The notes under the pieces: model-generated
What the model was told of the DNA's origin: nothing
Database searches by the model: none
The model's input: the letters and a program-made list of their open reading frames with translations, nothing else
Program-made: the position numbers and the translations under genes
NCBI GenBank assembly: GCA_036571765.1
Contig: BROE01000020.1
Location: forward strand, 16,884,585 to 16,948,584
DNA from: Plecoglossus altivelis
Lineage: Eukaryota > Chordata > Actinopteri > Osmeriformes > Plecoglossidae
Direction of reading: 5' to 3'
DNA: 64,000 nt
Part shown: positions 33,201-42,520 of the stretch, piece after piece
Layout of the letters: each line of letters opens with the position of its first letter
Numbering within the stretch: position 1 is the first letter of the stretch

Positions 33201-36200
33201 TCACACTAGAGGTGCCAGGTAGATCTTTTAGGGATCTGCTTGTGATTTCCTGTCTCGGTTCTGATTGGTGTCCTGTGTTTCAGAAAATGACCTAGGAGAG
33301 ACAGGTCTGGACATCAGCCGCAGGTTAAAACACAACCACTGTGAAGAACTGGTGAGTCTCAATAAAATACTGATTTCTACTCTCTCTCGCTCTCTGTCTT
33401 TTTCTCTGTCTCTCCCTCCCCATTTTCTACCCTCCCTTTTTTTCTTTTTCGCTTTCTCATTCTCACTTTCTTTCTCTCTTCCTGTGCTACCACAGACCTT
33501 TCCCCTCTCTCTGTCCATGTGTGCGTAGACGTAACGCAGGGGTCTCAAACCCTGGTCCTCGAGGGCCGCTGTCCTGAAGGTTTTCGATGTTTCGATGTCC
33601 AGCACACCTGATTCGAAGGGTCGTTATCAAGCTCTGTGGAAGCCCGATAACGACCCTTCGTTAGCATCAGGTGTGTTGGAGCAGGGAAACATCGTAAACC
33701 TTCAGGACAGCGGCTCTCGAGGACCAGGGTTTGAACCCCCTGAAGTAACGGCTCTTGATGTTGTGGTCTCTGGTCTGCAGATCCAGCAGGCTCAGAACAA
33801 CCAGTTCAACATGCACCAGCACGTAGAGTACGAGTGGCGGCTTCGGCAGGACGACCCCTATGACCCCTACGACAGCGACGAGGATCTGGAGGACAAGGTT
33901 GCAGCCCTCCAAACCCCTCTGACGTCACACTGTTGACGTCACGCACATGACATCACACCTCACGATGATGCATTTTCTGGCGTCGTAGCACAGAGAGAGA
34001 GAGAGAGAGACAGATAGAGAGAGTGTTCAGAACTGTCTGACTGCCCATATTTGTGTGTGTGTGTATGTTTGTGTGTGTATGCTTGTGTGTGTGTGTGTGT
34101 ATACTTGTGTGTGTATGCTTGTGTGTGTGTGTGTATGCTTGTGTGTGTATACCTGTGTGTGTCTGCGTGTTACTCCCTCAGAGCGGCCCAGTTAAGAAGG
34201 ATCGTTCTTCCAGACCCTTCAGCCTGTATCACACCACCACAACCTCCTCCACCACCCTGGACAGGGAGGGCGGGGGAGGCGGGGGAGGCGGGAGCAGGGG
34301 AGGGCTCTTCAGTGTGGGTCGCCGGCTAGCCATGGCTCGTGAGCACAAGCACAGCTCCCACACACGCAGCCTGGACAGCCCCCCGCCACCTCCCCCGTCC
34401 TCCCCCGCACCTCCTCTTCCTCCCAGGGTCAAAGGTGAATTGACCAGCCCCCACCACTCTCCCCTACACCCTTTCTCACACATATGTATAGTCTTCGGTG
34501 TTATGCTGTATGCTAGAACTGTAATATGTGTGTGTGTGTGTGCCAGCGCCCAGCGTGCCTCCCCCGCCTCCCCCAGTGAGTCCCCCCGAGGGTGAGGTCA
34601 GCTGGGGGGAAGTGTTCTCCCCCCCCAGCAGCAGTAAGAAGCGGACCCCCCCTCCCCCGCTCGTTATCAGACACAAGAGGACTTATTCTGAGCCGAGCCC
34701 CATGGCTCCATCCAGCCCACACACACCCCGGCTCACAGGAAACGCAGGTACACAACCCTTCACTCATAAACAAATACACTTACAGGCACACAAACAAACA
34801 AGTGTTCTTCTTATTAATATTAATCTGGGTTCGTGTGTATGTGGTGTGTGTATTTGTATGTCTGCGTGTGCAGACTATGGGGTGCCCTCCAGTTCAAGGG
34901 GCTACGGTGGTCCAGACTCCTCCTTCCAGAAGTGTGTGTGAGTAAAAAGATCTGGCGCCACACACATCAACACACAGCTCCTCCTGCTGGGGGGTTAGAG
35001 GTACTACAGGAGCCCAGAATGAACCACCACTGTGTTGTTTTCCAGCTCAGGGTCTCCGAAGTACAACGTGACCAGCCTCAACTCCCTTGATGAGCTGCCA
35101 GAGAGAGGTAAAGCCCTTCAAAACCCTGACGCCAGACAGCAGCACTATAATTAGCTTTATCCCAGCCAAACTGTCTTTTTAAACATCTCTATATTACAGC
35201 ACCTTTTTAAACGCCCCCATATCTAAACTGTAACTGATATACAAATATATCAAAGGCATTCCACCTTATGCAGGAGATGGAACGGCTGGTTGAATATTTG
35301 ACTGAGACAATGGATCGTCATGTACAGATTTGCTCGGAGGTTTACATTGACTCCTACTCTCCACTGCCTCCTTCTCTCCTCCTCTTCTTCTATTCAGGCT
35401 TCCGGACAGACACGGAGGGCAACTCCTCCCACTTCCTGTATCAGATATCTCCTCCCAGCAGCAGAGCCTTTCCTCTTAGTTCACCCTCCAATCTCCACTC
35501 CTTCAGCCTGGATGCCAACGGAGGCCCCGCCCACCATGGGCCGGCCCCCCACCCCCTCCCTCGTAGATCTCTGGTGAGACCCCCTTCTCTCCCAGCTTCC
35601 CCCGGTCCAAAGGTTACAGTACGTGTTGTTTAGTGGGACGCGTGCCTTTGCTGGTGTGTGGGTGTGTGTGTGTGTGACCTCTGTGGCAGGGCCAGTGGGT
35701 TCTGCAGGTGAACAATAAGTCTCTCTGTGGAGAAGAACAGAGTTATTCAGTTTGGGATTAACTCACCTAATCCTCATCTCAATGCAAATCCTAACCCTTT
35801 TTCTGGTCCTTGGGGTAAACTCGGTTAAACATCATCCAAATATATGGACCACATATCCAGGCCAAACTACTGTTCTTGTGTTCATCTGGTCATGTGTTCA
35901 TCTGGTCATGTGTTTAAGTGCTCATGTGACCACCTTTGACTTCCTGTCGTCACGGGTCACATGACTCAGGGCCGAGGGAACTGTCCTGTGTTCAGATTCT
36001 GATTCTGACCTGTGACCCCTCCTCCAGCCCCGACCTAGGCTGCGTCGTGTCCAGGCCATGTACGACTGTGAGGCAGACCACCATGATGAGCTGAGTTTCA
36101 CTGAGGGAGACGTGCTGGTGGTGCTGGGAGAAGAGGACGCCGACTGGTGGGTAGGTAGCCCTGGTCTAGAGTCAGATCTTACAGATCGTCAAACTGGCAG

Positions 36201-36421
36201 ATGGGTGGCTTACACTGGTCTGGAATCAATTAACCTTGAATTCCTTTAAATAATCCGATACTTTTAGGACATCTGTTATATTAAGTGTTGAGTGGACTCT
36301 CCCTCCCTCTCCCTCCCTCTCTCCCTCGCTCTCTCTCTCTACACAGCATGGTTATGTGGAGGGCCAGCCAAACCACCAGGGCCTGTTCCCCTCCTCCTTT
36401 GTCCAGGACCTGGTCGAATGA
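14064..36421 (+). CDS. asap1: ASAP1-like ArfGAP with SH3, ankyrin and PH domains
   Basis: ASAP proteins stimulate GTP hydrolysis on Arf1/Arf5 at membranes and remodel focal adhesions and endosomes. Exons: 14064-14189, 20937-20975, 21667-21812, 22052-about 22118, 22281-22330, 24250-24379, 24466-24551, 25056-25131, 26232-26318, 28925-29037, 29386-29455, 29664-29751, 30137-30185, 30475-30650, 30790-30923, 31085-31176, 31522-31708, 32369-32454, 32760-32875, 33284-33351, 33781-33897, 34182-34434, 34547-34747, 34874-34937, 35046-35107, 35398-35573 (or 35612), 36028-36150, 36347-36421. The start MPELISVDDF matches ASAP MPDQISVSEF. YLIKVNEIKTKRGVDLLQNL and ENSLDDLTRAI favour ASAP1 over ASAP2/3. The ASAP1 DLPPKP repeats are absent. 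A BAR exon of about 34 nt is missing and exon 4 is frame-disrupted (see findings). Confidence 0.85.
16140..16445. repeat. GA-rich minisatellite with gcagcagtagaaagagag units
   Basis: Units of about 18-34 bases join gcagcagtagaaa to variable (GA)n runs, roughly 11 times. Reverse-strand frames through it are artefacts. Confidence 0.8.
17030..17283. repeat. Polypyrimidine tract (ctcctcctc-rich)
   Basis: About 250 bases are nearly all C and T on the plus strand. Such mirror-like tracts can form triplex DNA; nothing coding is present. Confidence 0.75.
19245..19850. repeat. 600-base polypyrimidine tract
   Basis: Irregular ctctcccctcctctccct repeats fill the stretch. It gives long open frames on both strands with Ser/Pro/Leu or Arg/Gly/Glu composition, all non-coding in appearance. 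Confidence 0.85.
21060..21660. repeat. Irregular tgcctcaccctgcc repeat before asap1 exon 3
   Basis: Degenerate copies of a 10-15-base CT-rich motif occupy asap1 intron 2. This is where the missing small BAR exon would be expected. Confidence 0.7.
22430..23255. repeat. 36-bp minisatellite in asap1 intron 5, ragged copies
   Basis: The clean unit is 36 bases (cagtcagaacaccagccc then ctcccctctccatccaca). Several exact copies lie at 22430-22510 and 23000-23255. The central copies have many small indels, which looks like uncorrected sequencing error or rapid decay. As 36 is a multiple of three, a false reading frame persists. Confidence 0.85.
24560..24990. repeat. (CA)n-rich array in asap1 intron 7
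   Basis: Repeats of cacactcacac, with a larger unit of about 110 bases (tgcacactgactctccctca then cacacattcgctcac), fill the donor half of the intron. The acceptor side, 25033-25051, is (GT)n. Confidence 0.8.
25144..25245 (+). repeat. 33-bp repeat, three copies, just after the exon 8 donor
   Basis: Units of actgttatacactcttata plus accatcctgtcatt start about 14 bases after the GTGAGT donor of asap1 exon 8. Confidence 0.85.
25442..26089. other. Assembly gap (648 N) within a TG repeat
   Basis: Both flanks are (TG)n, so the gap marks a microsatellite in asap1 intron 8 that the assembly did not span. Any exon inside would be invisible, but the flanking exons 8 and 9 join in phase. Confidence 0.95.
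26755..27100. repeat. TG-rich minisatellite (gtcaggtctgtgttg units)
   Basis: Units of about 20-30 bases of type tgtgtcaggtctgtgttg repeat some 14 times in asap1 intron 9. Confidence 0.85.
27104..27460. repeat. 20-bp minisatellite (tagttctgctctgtgtggtg)
   Basis: About 15 copies of a 20-base unit, changing to ttctggcctgtgatgtgtgt units near the right end. Located in asap1 intron 9. Confidence 0.85.
27680..28920. repeat. Degenerate TG-rich tract before asap1 exon 10
   Basis: About 1.2 kb is dominated by gtgtg with scattered c, a and cg. It ends at the exon 10 acceptor at 28924. Long His/Thr-rich reverse frames here are artefacts of CA composition. Confidence 0.8.
29054..29226 (+). repeat. About 31-bp repeat, six copies, after the exon 10 donor
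   Basis: Units resembling cacattatcacttcctgtc plus cagctcacaa begin about 16 bases after the donor of asap1 exon 10. Confidence 0.8.
29759..30012 (+). repeat. cacaaccacaacacaac array after the exon 12 donor
   Basis: Short A/C-only units, period about 6-12 bases, begin 8 bases after the donor of asap1 exon 12. Confidence 0.8.
30475..31708 (+). other. asap1 exons 14-17: ArfGAP domain
   Basis: The zinc finger is formed by CCDC in exon 14 and LTCIECSG in exon 15, the CX2C-X16-CX2C pattern of ArfGAPs. The catalytic arginine is in GVHYSRIQSL. The domain continues with LARNVGNSGFNEIVEANL and RKDYILCKYVKGQFAQR. All key residues are present, so GAP activity is expected. Confidence 0.9.
31315..31420 (+). 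repeat. Dispersed repeat copy A (asap1 intron 16)
   Basis: About 105 bases resemble 32648-32745. Shared words include caggaa, cctttttt, gacaatttccaacat versus gaccatttcgaacat, and atatggccatgggtgatca versus atatggtcatgggtgatca. Element class is unknown. Confidence 0.65.
31709..32180 (+). repeat. 26-bp repeat, 18 copies, starting at the exon 17 donor
   Basis: The unit gtacacacacaccttgtcat plus gcacgc begins exactly at the GT of the donor of asap1 exon 17. The exon end tacgtacag resembles the unit junction gcgtacac. All three frames stay open because the units lack stop codons. Confidence 0.9.
32648..32745 (+). repeat. Dispersed repeat copy B (asap1 intron 18)
   Basis: This is the partner of 31315-31420, same orientation, about 1.3 kb further on in the same gene. 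Confidence 0.65.
32880..33215. repeat. cacactgtcacacac array in asap1 intron 19
   Basis: CA-rich units with cactgtcac, period about 10-30 bases, begin some 12 bases after the exon 19 donor. Confidence 0.8.
33537..33742. mobile_element. hAT-like fold-back (MITE) element with target duplication
   Basis: Terminal inverted repeats start CAGGGGTCTCAAACCCTGG on the left; the right end is their near-complement (CCAGGGTTTGAACCCCCTG). The two halves pair along almost the whole 206 bases. The flanks acgtaacg (33529-33536) and aagtaacg (33743-33750) match at 7 of 8 positions. An 8-bp duplication and CAGGG ends are typical of hAT transposons. It lies in asap1 intron 20 and has no coding capacity. Confidence 0.8.
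33781..35612 (+). other. asap1 exons 21-26: acidic and proline-rich region
   Basis: Exon 21 ends with the acidic DDPYDPYDSDEDLEDK, equivalent to the ASAP DESDDD segment. Exons 22-23 contain a Gly tract, PPPPPPSSPAPPLPPR and KKRTPPPPLVIRHKRTYSEP, comparable to ASAP1 KKRPPPPPPGHKRTLSDP; these are SH3-binding-like motifs. The last exon can end at 35573 (strong donor GTGAGA) or at 35612 (weaker GTTACA); both are phase 0. Confidence 0.75.
36028..36421 (+). other. asap1 exons 27-28: C-terminal SH3 domain and stop
   Basis: The SH3 domain reads QAMYDCEADHHDELSFTEGD, VLVVLGEEDADWW, HGYVEGQPNQQGLFPSSF and ends DLVE then TGA at 36419-36421. It closely follows the ASAP1/ASAP2 C terminus. Confidence 0.9.
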
Positions 36422-36452
36422 CCCCTGACCCCTGGCGTCCTCTGTGCGCACC

Positions 36453-36458
36453 ATTAAA
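36453..36458 (+). terminator. Candidate poly(A) signal ATTAAA for asap1
   Basis: ATTAAA occurs 31 bases after the stop codon. This would give an unusually short 3' UTR, so a later signal may be used. Confidence 0.35.
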
Positions 36459-36659
36459 GCTCCTCTCACCTGGATTGTACATCCAGTCTCCAGATTCCAG
36501 AACTTGGGAGAACCGCCCCCCCCCTGGGTCGTGCACGAAGGGCAGATGGAACCGTGAGGGTAGATGTTCTGCTGGGTTCTCCTCAGTCTTGGACTGTTCT
36601 CGTCTCCACCCCGTGGGTGAAGGAAACCCTGAGCTCCATCAGTTGATCCTGGAAAGGAG

Positions 36660-36868
36660 CCATCCATCACCCTGGTCCTCAGGGAACCACTGTCCGGCAT
36701 GTTTGACATACTTCGCTCCTCCAACACACCTGATTCACGTGAATGGTTGCTATGGTCAGACCTTTCTGCTCGGCTTCATAACGACCAGTTCACGTGAACC
36801 AGGTGTGTTGGAGCAGGGAAACATCTCAGACATGCTGGACAGAGGGTCCCTAAGGAGCAGGGATTCGG
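36660..36868. mobile_element. Second hAT-like fold-back copy
   Basis: The left arm (ccctggtcctcagggaacc, tccaacacacctgattcacg) is complementary to the right arm (aaccaggtgtgttggagcag, agagggtccctaaggagcag). It shares the core words of the 33537 element. The ends are decayed and boundaries are approximate. Confidence 0.65.
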
Positions 36869-37014
36869 ATTGTTGTAGGACTATGAGGCAGATGCCTCCT
36901 CCATCTATAGCTCTCTAACTCCCCCCTGGTCAAGCCTCAAGCGGTCCCCACATCCACCTGGCCCTGTGGCCCCATCACCAGTCAGCGGGGCCGGTCGCCT
37001 CAGCAGAAACCTGA

Positions 37015-37110
37015 TAACAACCATTCATTAGAATCAGGTATGTTAGAAACATCTTAAACAAGCAGGGCAGTGGACCCTGAGGACCAGAGTTGAAGACCAC
37101 TCATCTAGAT
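37015..37110. mobile_element. Fold-back element, right half only
   Basis: Words such as tagaatcaggtatgttag, aacatctta and ccagagttgaagaccact match the right arm of the same family; the left arm is missing or unrecognisable. Confidence 0.55.
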
Positions 37111-37401
37111 GTCTCCTCCTGCAGTGTTAAGGCCTGGGGGTGGGCCAAGCACACCATCAGGACAAATCTTCTCTAGTATTGATGTCAAATGTGATTCACT
37201 GCTTGATTAGGGCGAATTTCATAATGGGTCTAGACCTCTTAAAAAAAAGAAGAAAAATCTGTTTTAAATGTGATTTAAACCACTGAATGTGATTTGGTAA
37301 TAAGATGCTGAAGGATGCAAAGTGATAGAAGATAGTGCATGTGGCCAGAGTGCAGTGGTTCTGGTCTTGAATGCTCCCTGCATCTCCTAATAATGTCGTA
37401 T

Positions 37402-37510
37402 CACTGCATTCATTAAGCAGACTCTTCTTTCCAAAGTGACGGGCAGAGGGGTGTTTTGAACCTGCAGCCCCTTGATGTGCAGTCAAAGGCTCCACTGTTG
37501 AGCTAACCCC
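37402..37510 (-). mobile_element. tRNA-Cys-derived SINE fragment
   Basis: On the minus strand, 37510 to about 37445 reads as a decayed tRNA: GGGGTTAGCTCAACAGTGGA (A box), TTTGACTGCACATCAAG (anticodon arm with GCA) and GGTTCAAAAC (B box). It continues with CACTTTGGAAAGAAGAGTCT and GCTTAATGAATG, resembling the common fish SINE tail. It is not a working tRNA gene because the stems are mismatched. Confidence 0.75.
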
Positions 37511-37640
37511 ATCACCTACACTAAAAGCCCCTGCAATTCCTCAGGAACCTGTTGTGTCATGAACACATCTGTTGCGACGGGACAATAATAAAGGAGGGTG
37601 CTGATTGGTCAATCATCATTGAAGGCGGATTGGTCTTATG

Positions 37641-37690
37641 CTTTTCTATATATAAATATATACAAATATATTTAAATATATATAGAAAAG
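37641..37690. repeat. AT-rich palindrome with perfect 14-bp arms
   Basis: CTTTTCTATATATA at 37641-37654 pairs with TATATATAGAAAAG at 37677-37690 around a 22-base AT-rich centre. Confidence 0.8.
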
Positions 37691-37980
37691 GCAGCAGTTT
37701 AATGGTCAATTATGAACAATTCAATACATTATGTAGACCGTAAATGTCTACGCACACTCAAATCAAAGACACATGAAGGTACATTTCCTCAGATGACCAC
37801 AGGTGTTCAGTGTGATAGTATGACCTCCACCACAGGAACAGGAAAGTGCATGAAAGGATGAAAACATTGGCTTCACGAAGCATCAACGGCTCTTCTAGAA
37901 GTCTATACTGTAAGTACAGTATCGATGTGTGTGCGCGTGTGTGTGTGAGTGAGACAGATTGTGTGTGTGAGACAGAGTGC

Positions 37981-38034
<54 letters not shown>
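37981..38034. repeat. (GT)n microsatellite
   Basis: About 26 GT units in a run, flanked by gtgagtgag variants. Confidence 0.95.
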
Positions 38035-38035
<1 letters not shown>

Positions 38036-38479
38036 TGAGTGAGACAAAGAGTGTGTCAGAGGGACGGTGGAGTTCTTTGGGGATTTTGACACTGACTCAG
38101 CAGTAATACTTAAGTCCTCTAGCATCTCCCAGTCAGAAGGCTCTAAGAAAGACATTGCGTGATGGCTGCTGTTGTCCTACTGGGTTACACAGCAGAGAGG
38201 GGAGTCCCTCTGGTGTGTGAGTCACGCCGGCGTGTTTCAGTCAAAGCAAAGACTCGCTTCTGTCTGTTTTCTACCGGTCACCTTGGAGTACAGCACATTG
38301 GCTAAGAGTTTAGTTTTCTTTTCTTTTTTCCTTTCCTAAAATGACGTCTCCCAGGGTGATGTGCTGTTTTAGAATTCTATATTTCTGTGAGTCTGACTTG
38401 TTGAATTTGAAGCATGATTGTACTAGAGCTACCAGGAGATGTTTTAGGGTTTGAGTCATCCTGGGGAAACGATAAGGTT

Positions 38480-38485
38480 TTTATT
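38480..38485 (-). terminator. Candidate poly(A) signal for the sialyltransferase
   Basis: TTTATT on the plus strand reads AATAAA on the minus strand, about 930 bases after the stop codon. The intervening 38486-39417 shows no coding exon and would be the 3' UTR. Confidence 0.4.
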
Positions 38486-39417
38486 CTTCATAGAAGGAGA
38501 TAGTCACAGTCATCAGTGGTCACGTCATTACCATGCATTAATAAAACTGCTTCACCGCTGTCATGAGGGTGTGGTCGTCTTTAACTTCTCCAGATGGTGT
38601 GGTTTGGCTGTGTACTGAGTTATAACCCAACAACAATCAAATACATGAAATGTGGACGTTGTGATCAGCTAAACGTCTAATACATTCACATTTTCGAAAA
38701 ACAATCTTCCAAAAAACAGCCACCATAAAGAATGAAGTGACGTCTGTCTTACAAGGCACAAACGTCCTGACCCACTTTCTGTTTCTTGCCCTGTGTCGAC
38801 ACGATCATCAGGACGGAAGAATACGAGTTTTAAACCCTTTGAACGACCAGAGAGATCAAATCTACATCTGAAGTAAACAACAACAATTCATTAAAAAAAA
38901 GAAAAAAAAATGATTGTAAAAGTACAGCATAGTGACATTTCTGCATGATTGGCTCATATCCTCGCGAGTCCAGAAACTAGACTGGCCACCAGTTATTCAG
39001 CTCTCTCCAATACAGTCAACTTTGGCTCACAATAAATCTGCCCACAAGTAAAAATGAAACAAATACATAATAAAATTGGTGTGGCTTTTACCCTTTGTGA
39101 TTCAGGGTGGAATGGAGGGATGGGTTAAAGTGATGATGTGGTTTTCCCCTCCAGTTTTAAAAAGCAGGAAAGTCTAATAAAATCGAACAAAGAGCCACTC
39201 TGCAACCGCGTCTTTTCCCTCCTCGGGGAAGTGCACGCCATGTTTGTAGTTCTGAGGCATCTATGTTTAAAGTTGTGCAGTGGCCCACAGCAGTAGCTAA
39301 AGAGAGCAGACAGTCAGGGAGGTCAGAGACACGGAGGCTGATGCAAGGAAAAAAACACTGATTTTCACATCCTGCTGTAGCCTTGGATCTCCTTTCGCGT
39401 TCTCCTTTACCTGTCAA

Positions 39418-42344
39418 TCAAGTGTGGAGGCGGATCTTCCCCTCGTCATCCAGCCTATGGATGACCTGCGTCTCGAAGTCTGCGCTGTGGACGCCTGTCT
39501 TTCGGAAAGCTCCGGCGTAGCGGTTCTCCTCCCAATAGTGGTGCCAGTTCCCATGCTGATCTGCCCCGTACCCGAAAACACTCACCTGTGGGGGGGGAGG
39601 GGGGGGGGGGGGGGGGGGTGAAAGACAGGCTTAGTGACACACAGACACACACACTCTCCCTCCCCCTCCTCCTCCCTGGACAGGACTCGGACCTGGTCAC
39701 AGATGTGCAGGGCGAAGATGATGGCTAGCATTCCGGTAGACGGGTATCTGCCGTGGGCCTCGTTCCAGTTGTCATGGGCGTACTTGAAGAACAGCGGGTT
39801 GACTACGATCACCTGGACACACACACAGCTGGAGAGTTAGACTCACTCTGCTCTGATTGGTTACAGGTCAGGAAGAGGAAGAAGTTCAGTCTTACCTTGT
39901 CCTTGTCAGCACGGACACGATCCTTAACCCTCATGTAGGTCCTGAACACACACACACAAGGAAAGGAAAGCTTTTAGAGTTAGTGGTATAGCTTTGGGAT
40001 GAGTGTGGGGTTAGTGGTATTGCTTAGGGATGAGTGTGGGGTTAGGGGTATTGCTTAGGGATGAGTGTGGGGTTAGTGGTATTGCTTAGGGATGAGTGTG
40101 GGGTTAGTGGTATTGCTTAGAGATGAGTGTGGGGTTAGTGGTATTGCTTAGGGATGAGTGTGGGGTTAGGGGTATTGCTTAGATGAGGGTGTGTAGTGTG
40201 CTTAGGTAGAGGTTTGAGCTTGGTAGCAGTGTAGCTTTGAGAGATTAGGGTTGCGTACGTTTTAATTTCTCCAGTAGACAGAGCGCTGGTGATCCATTGT
40301 AAGTCCCGGAGCTTGAAGGGCAGCAGGACCAGGTGTACCCCGTTAGACAAATCAACCGCACTCTCCGGATACATGAAGTGGTGAGTGGTTCTGTTCCCCA
40401 CGTGGTCCTCAAAGCCCACTGTGACAGCCTTGTTCATCCTGGAGGAGGGAGAGAGGAAGGTAAATGAAAGAGGATGTGTACTGTCAGTCAGGGCAGCAAA
40501 GCAAAGTCCAACATGATCTAGAAACAGAATGCAAAATGCTCATTTTCACTCTCAATACTCCCAATGTTGCTGGAATTACCATGTAGCCTTGGTCAGACCA
40601 CCTCTTAGTATAGTATGTCTGTGTTTAGATAAGGACAAGGTTTGGTTTGTCGGTGTGTCATGTCTGCGTGTTGGCGTGTTGGGGAATACCTTATGACGGT
40701 GTTGTGTGTGTCGATCAGCTTTCCGTAGCGAGCCCCCAGCAGGTTGCCGGAGTTTCCGACCACGGCGCAGGTGCGGCATCGGTTAATGTGAGGCGCCACG
40801 TCCAGCGAGGGAGAGGAAATGACCTGGAACATCTTGTCTTTGACTTCCTGTAGGGTCTGGTCGTCCCCGGAGTGTTGAAGAGCCTGCGGGTGGTCACACA
40901 GCTGGTCAGGCCTTGCTGAGCCCCCCTTGACAAGTCTCTACTGTCACGTTGACTTTAGCCGATAAGAGACGCTGACATCACCTCTAACAAACAGACAGAA
41001 GGGACTCTGTGTCCTGACCTCAGTGAGGTGTGTGTATGTGTGTGTGTGTGTGTGTGTGTTCTGCTCAGAGGTCTGGAACCTCCTGCCTCCCTGACCTCTG
41101 CTCAGATCAATACTCTGCTCTGGCATTCCTGCAGGGTGTTTGTGTGGTGGGGGGGGGGTCAGTACACACAGTCTGTAGCATCACCCGACAATACAGATCT
41201 CACTTTAGCCTTGTTTTAACTACAGTTTTCCAGCCCCAAGAGGCCATAATTGTGTTAGATCAAAAGGTAATGAATGCTGGATCAGGGCCGAGGCTGGAAA
41301 TATTTCTGAGGCCATCTGCCCACATCTCTTTCTCTTCTGTCATTTCTATTCATCTCTCTCTCCCTCTCTCGCTCCCTTTGGGAGATGAGGTTTGGTCAGT
41401 AATCACCATGGCGCTTAGAGAGCAGGGAATCCAGTCTGGTGGGTTTAATGACATTTGGCCCTGATGGGAAAAACAGACACAGACCAAGATGTTCTCTCTC
41501 AGCTAGCTGTCTCATCCTTCCCCTCCCTCTACGTCTCACCCTCCCTCCCCCAACGTCTCACCCTCCCTCCCCCACCTACTCCACCCTTCCTTCCTCTTTT
41601 CCTCCCTCTCCATCTCCCTTTCTGTCTGTCTGTCTCTGAGCTTTCCCAGATGTTCCCAGTTAGACAGAGCGGAAGAAGTTCAAATTATGTTAGTAGGAGC
41701 CTGAGGACTCCCAGAAGATCGGCTAACAGGATAGCTTGTGTACTAGTATTATACTGTATTGAATTATAGTGTAATGTAGCATTGCATGGTGTAGAGTTGT
41801 ATAGTCTAACTTAGACACTGGCTATGGTAGTGGCAGCATAGCATAACATAGGATTGTGTAGCATAGCTTGGCCTAGCAGAAGTGTTCTCAACAGTCAGCA
41901 GCATTGCAAAGCATACGGTAGCGTAGCTTAGCTTAGCAGCAGTTTTCTCACCAGCCACCAGCGCAAGTCCAGGGGATTGAGGCTGCCACCATGGTCCGAC
42001 AAGAATGGGTGCTGCTTGGGGTCGTAGCGCTGGCCGAACCACTCCGATGTCCCCACATCACCCACACAGGACGGACAGCCACACACCCTGGCAGTAGCCT
42101 GGGCTGTCTTCAGGACGGAGGGCTGGGGGCTGGGGAACGTCGATGGCTGGGTCTGCCTCCCCTGCTGGCCTCCATCCGGTCCTCGTACGGCTGGGGTAGG
42201 ACTAGAAGGGGCGGGGCTGTCGACGAGGCCCAGGGGGTGAGGCTGGGACAGGATGTTGTTCCTCTGGATGGTGTGGGTTGCGATCATTAGGAACAGAATG
42301 CCGCAGAACACGGCCGCTACACACAACTTCTTCTTCAGCAGCAT
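39418..42344 (-). CDS. Beta-galactoside alpha-2,3-sialyltransferase, ST3Gal I/II group
   Basis: A GT29 Golgi enzyme that transfers sialic acid from CMP-Neu5Ac to Gal-beta-1,3-GalNAc on O-glycans or gangliosides. Minus-strand exons: 42344-41952, 40883-40690, 40438-40259, 39941-39896, 39812-39693, 39585-39418. Phases agree and give 366 residues ending TGA. MLLKKKLCVAAVFCGILFLM is a type II signal anchor. A long Ser/Pro stem follows, then CGCPSCVGD. The large sialylmotif runs from CAVVGNSGNL to TTHHFMYPES. The small motif includes HGRYPSTGMLAIIFALHICD; motif III is HHYWEENR; the VS histidine and glutamate are in GVHSADFE. TTHHFMYPES and SALSTG favour ST3GAL2 over ST3GAL1. Fish have several paralogues (including st3gal8), so I give no symbol. 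Confidence 0.9.
39585..39622. repeat. Poly-G run at the last acceptor of the sialyltransferase
   Basis: About 30 G on the plus strand (C on the minus) form the pyrimidine tract directly before the acceptor of the final exon. Confidence 0.85.
39980..40190. repeat. 31-bp minisatellite in a sialyltransferase intron
   Basis: Six full units of type tgcttagggatgagtgtggg plus gttagtggtat and a partial one lie between exons 3 and 4. Confidence 0.9.
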
Positions 42345-42359
42345 GATGGTAGGGACAGG

Positions 42360-42520
42360 CTGGGGGTTGGAGAGAGGCTGGGGTAGTGGCTAGGGGGTTG
42401 GAGAGAGGCCGGGGTAGTGGCTAGGGGGTTGGAGAGAGGCTAGGTTAGTGGCTAGGGGGTTGGAGAGAGGCCGGGGTAGTGGCTAGGGGGTTGGCGAGAG
42501 GCTGGGGTAGTGGCTGGAAG
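42360..42520. repeat. 31-bp minisatellite just upstream of the sialyltransferase start codon
   Basis: Five units of type tggctagggggttggagaga plus ggccggggtag. On the minus strand they precede ATG by about 15 bases and contain CCAACCCCCAG, a plausible acceptor for a 5' UTR intron. Confidence 0.85.

Larger units (their letters stand above)
32369..33351 (+). other. asap1 exons 18-20: ankyrin repeats
   Basis: Three consecutive ankyrin-type units are visible: GETALHLAVLLADRTSLHMV, then GSTAIHYCCLHNKTECLKLL, then GETGLDISRRLKHNHCEEL. They follow the ArfGAP domain directly, as in all ASAPs. Confidence 0.85.
36422..38479. other. Convergent intergenic region between asap1 and the sialyltransferase
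   Basis: The two genes point towards each other here. The stretch has no supported gene. It holds two copies of the fold-back element, a tRNA-derived SINE, an AT palindrome and a (GT)27 run, described separately. Open frames near 36292-36918 overlap the fold-back copy and are not convincing. Confidence 0.6.

Noticed and set aside
36292..36918. 208-codon frame overlapping the asap1 3' end
   Set aside because: It is out of frame with the SH3 exon and runs into the fold-back element.
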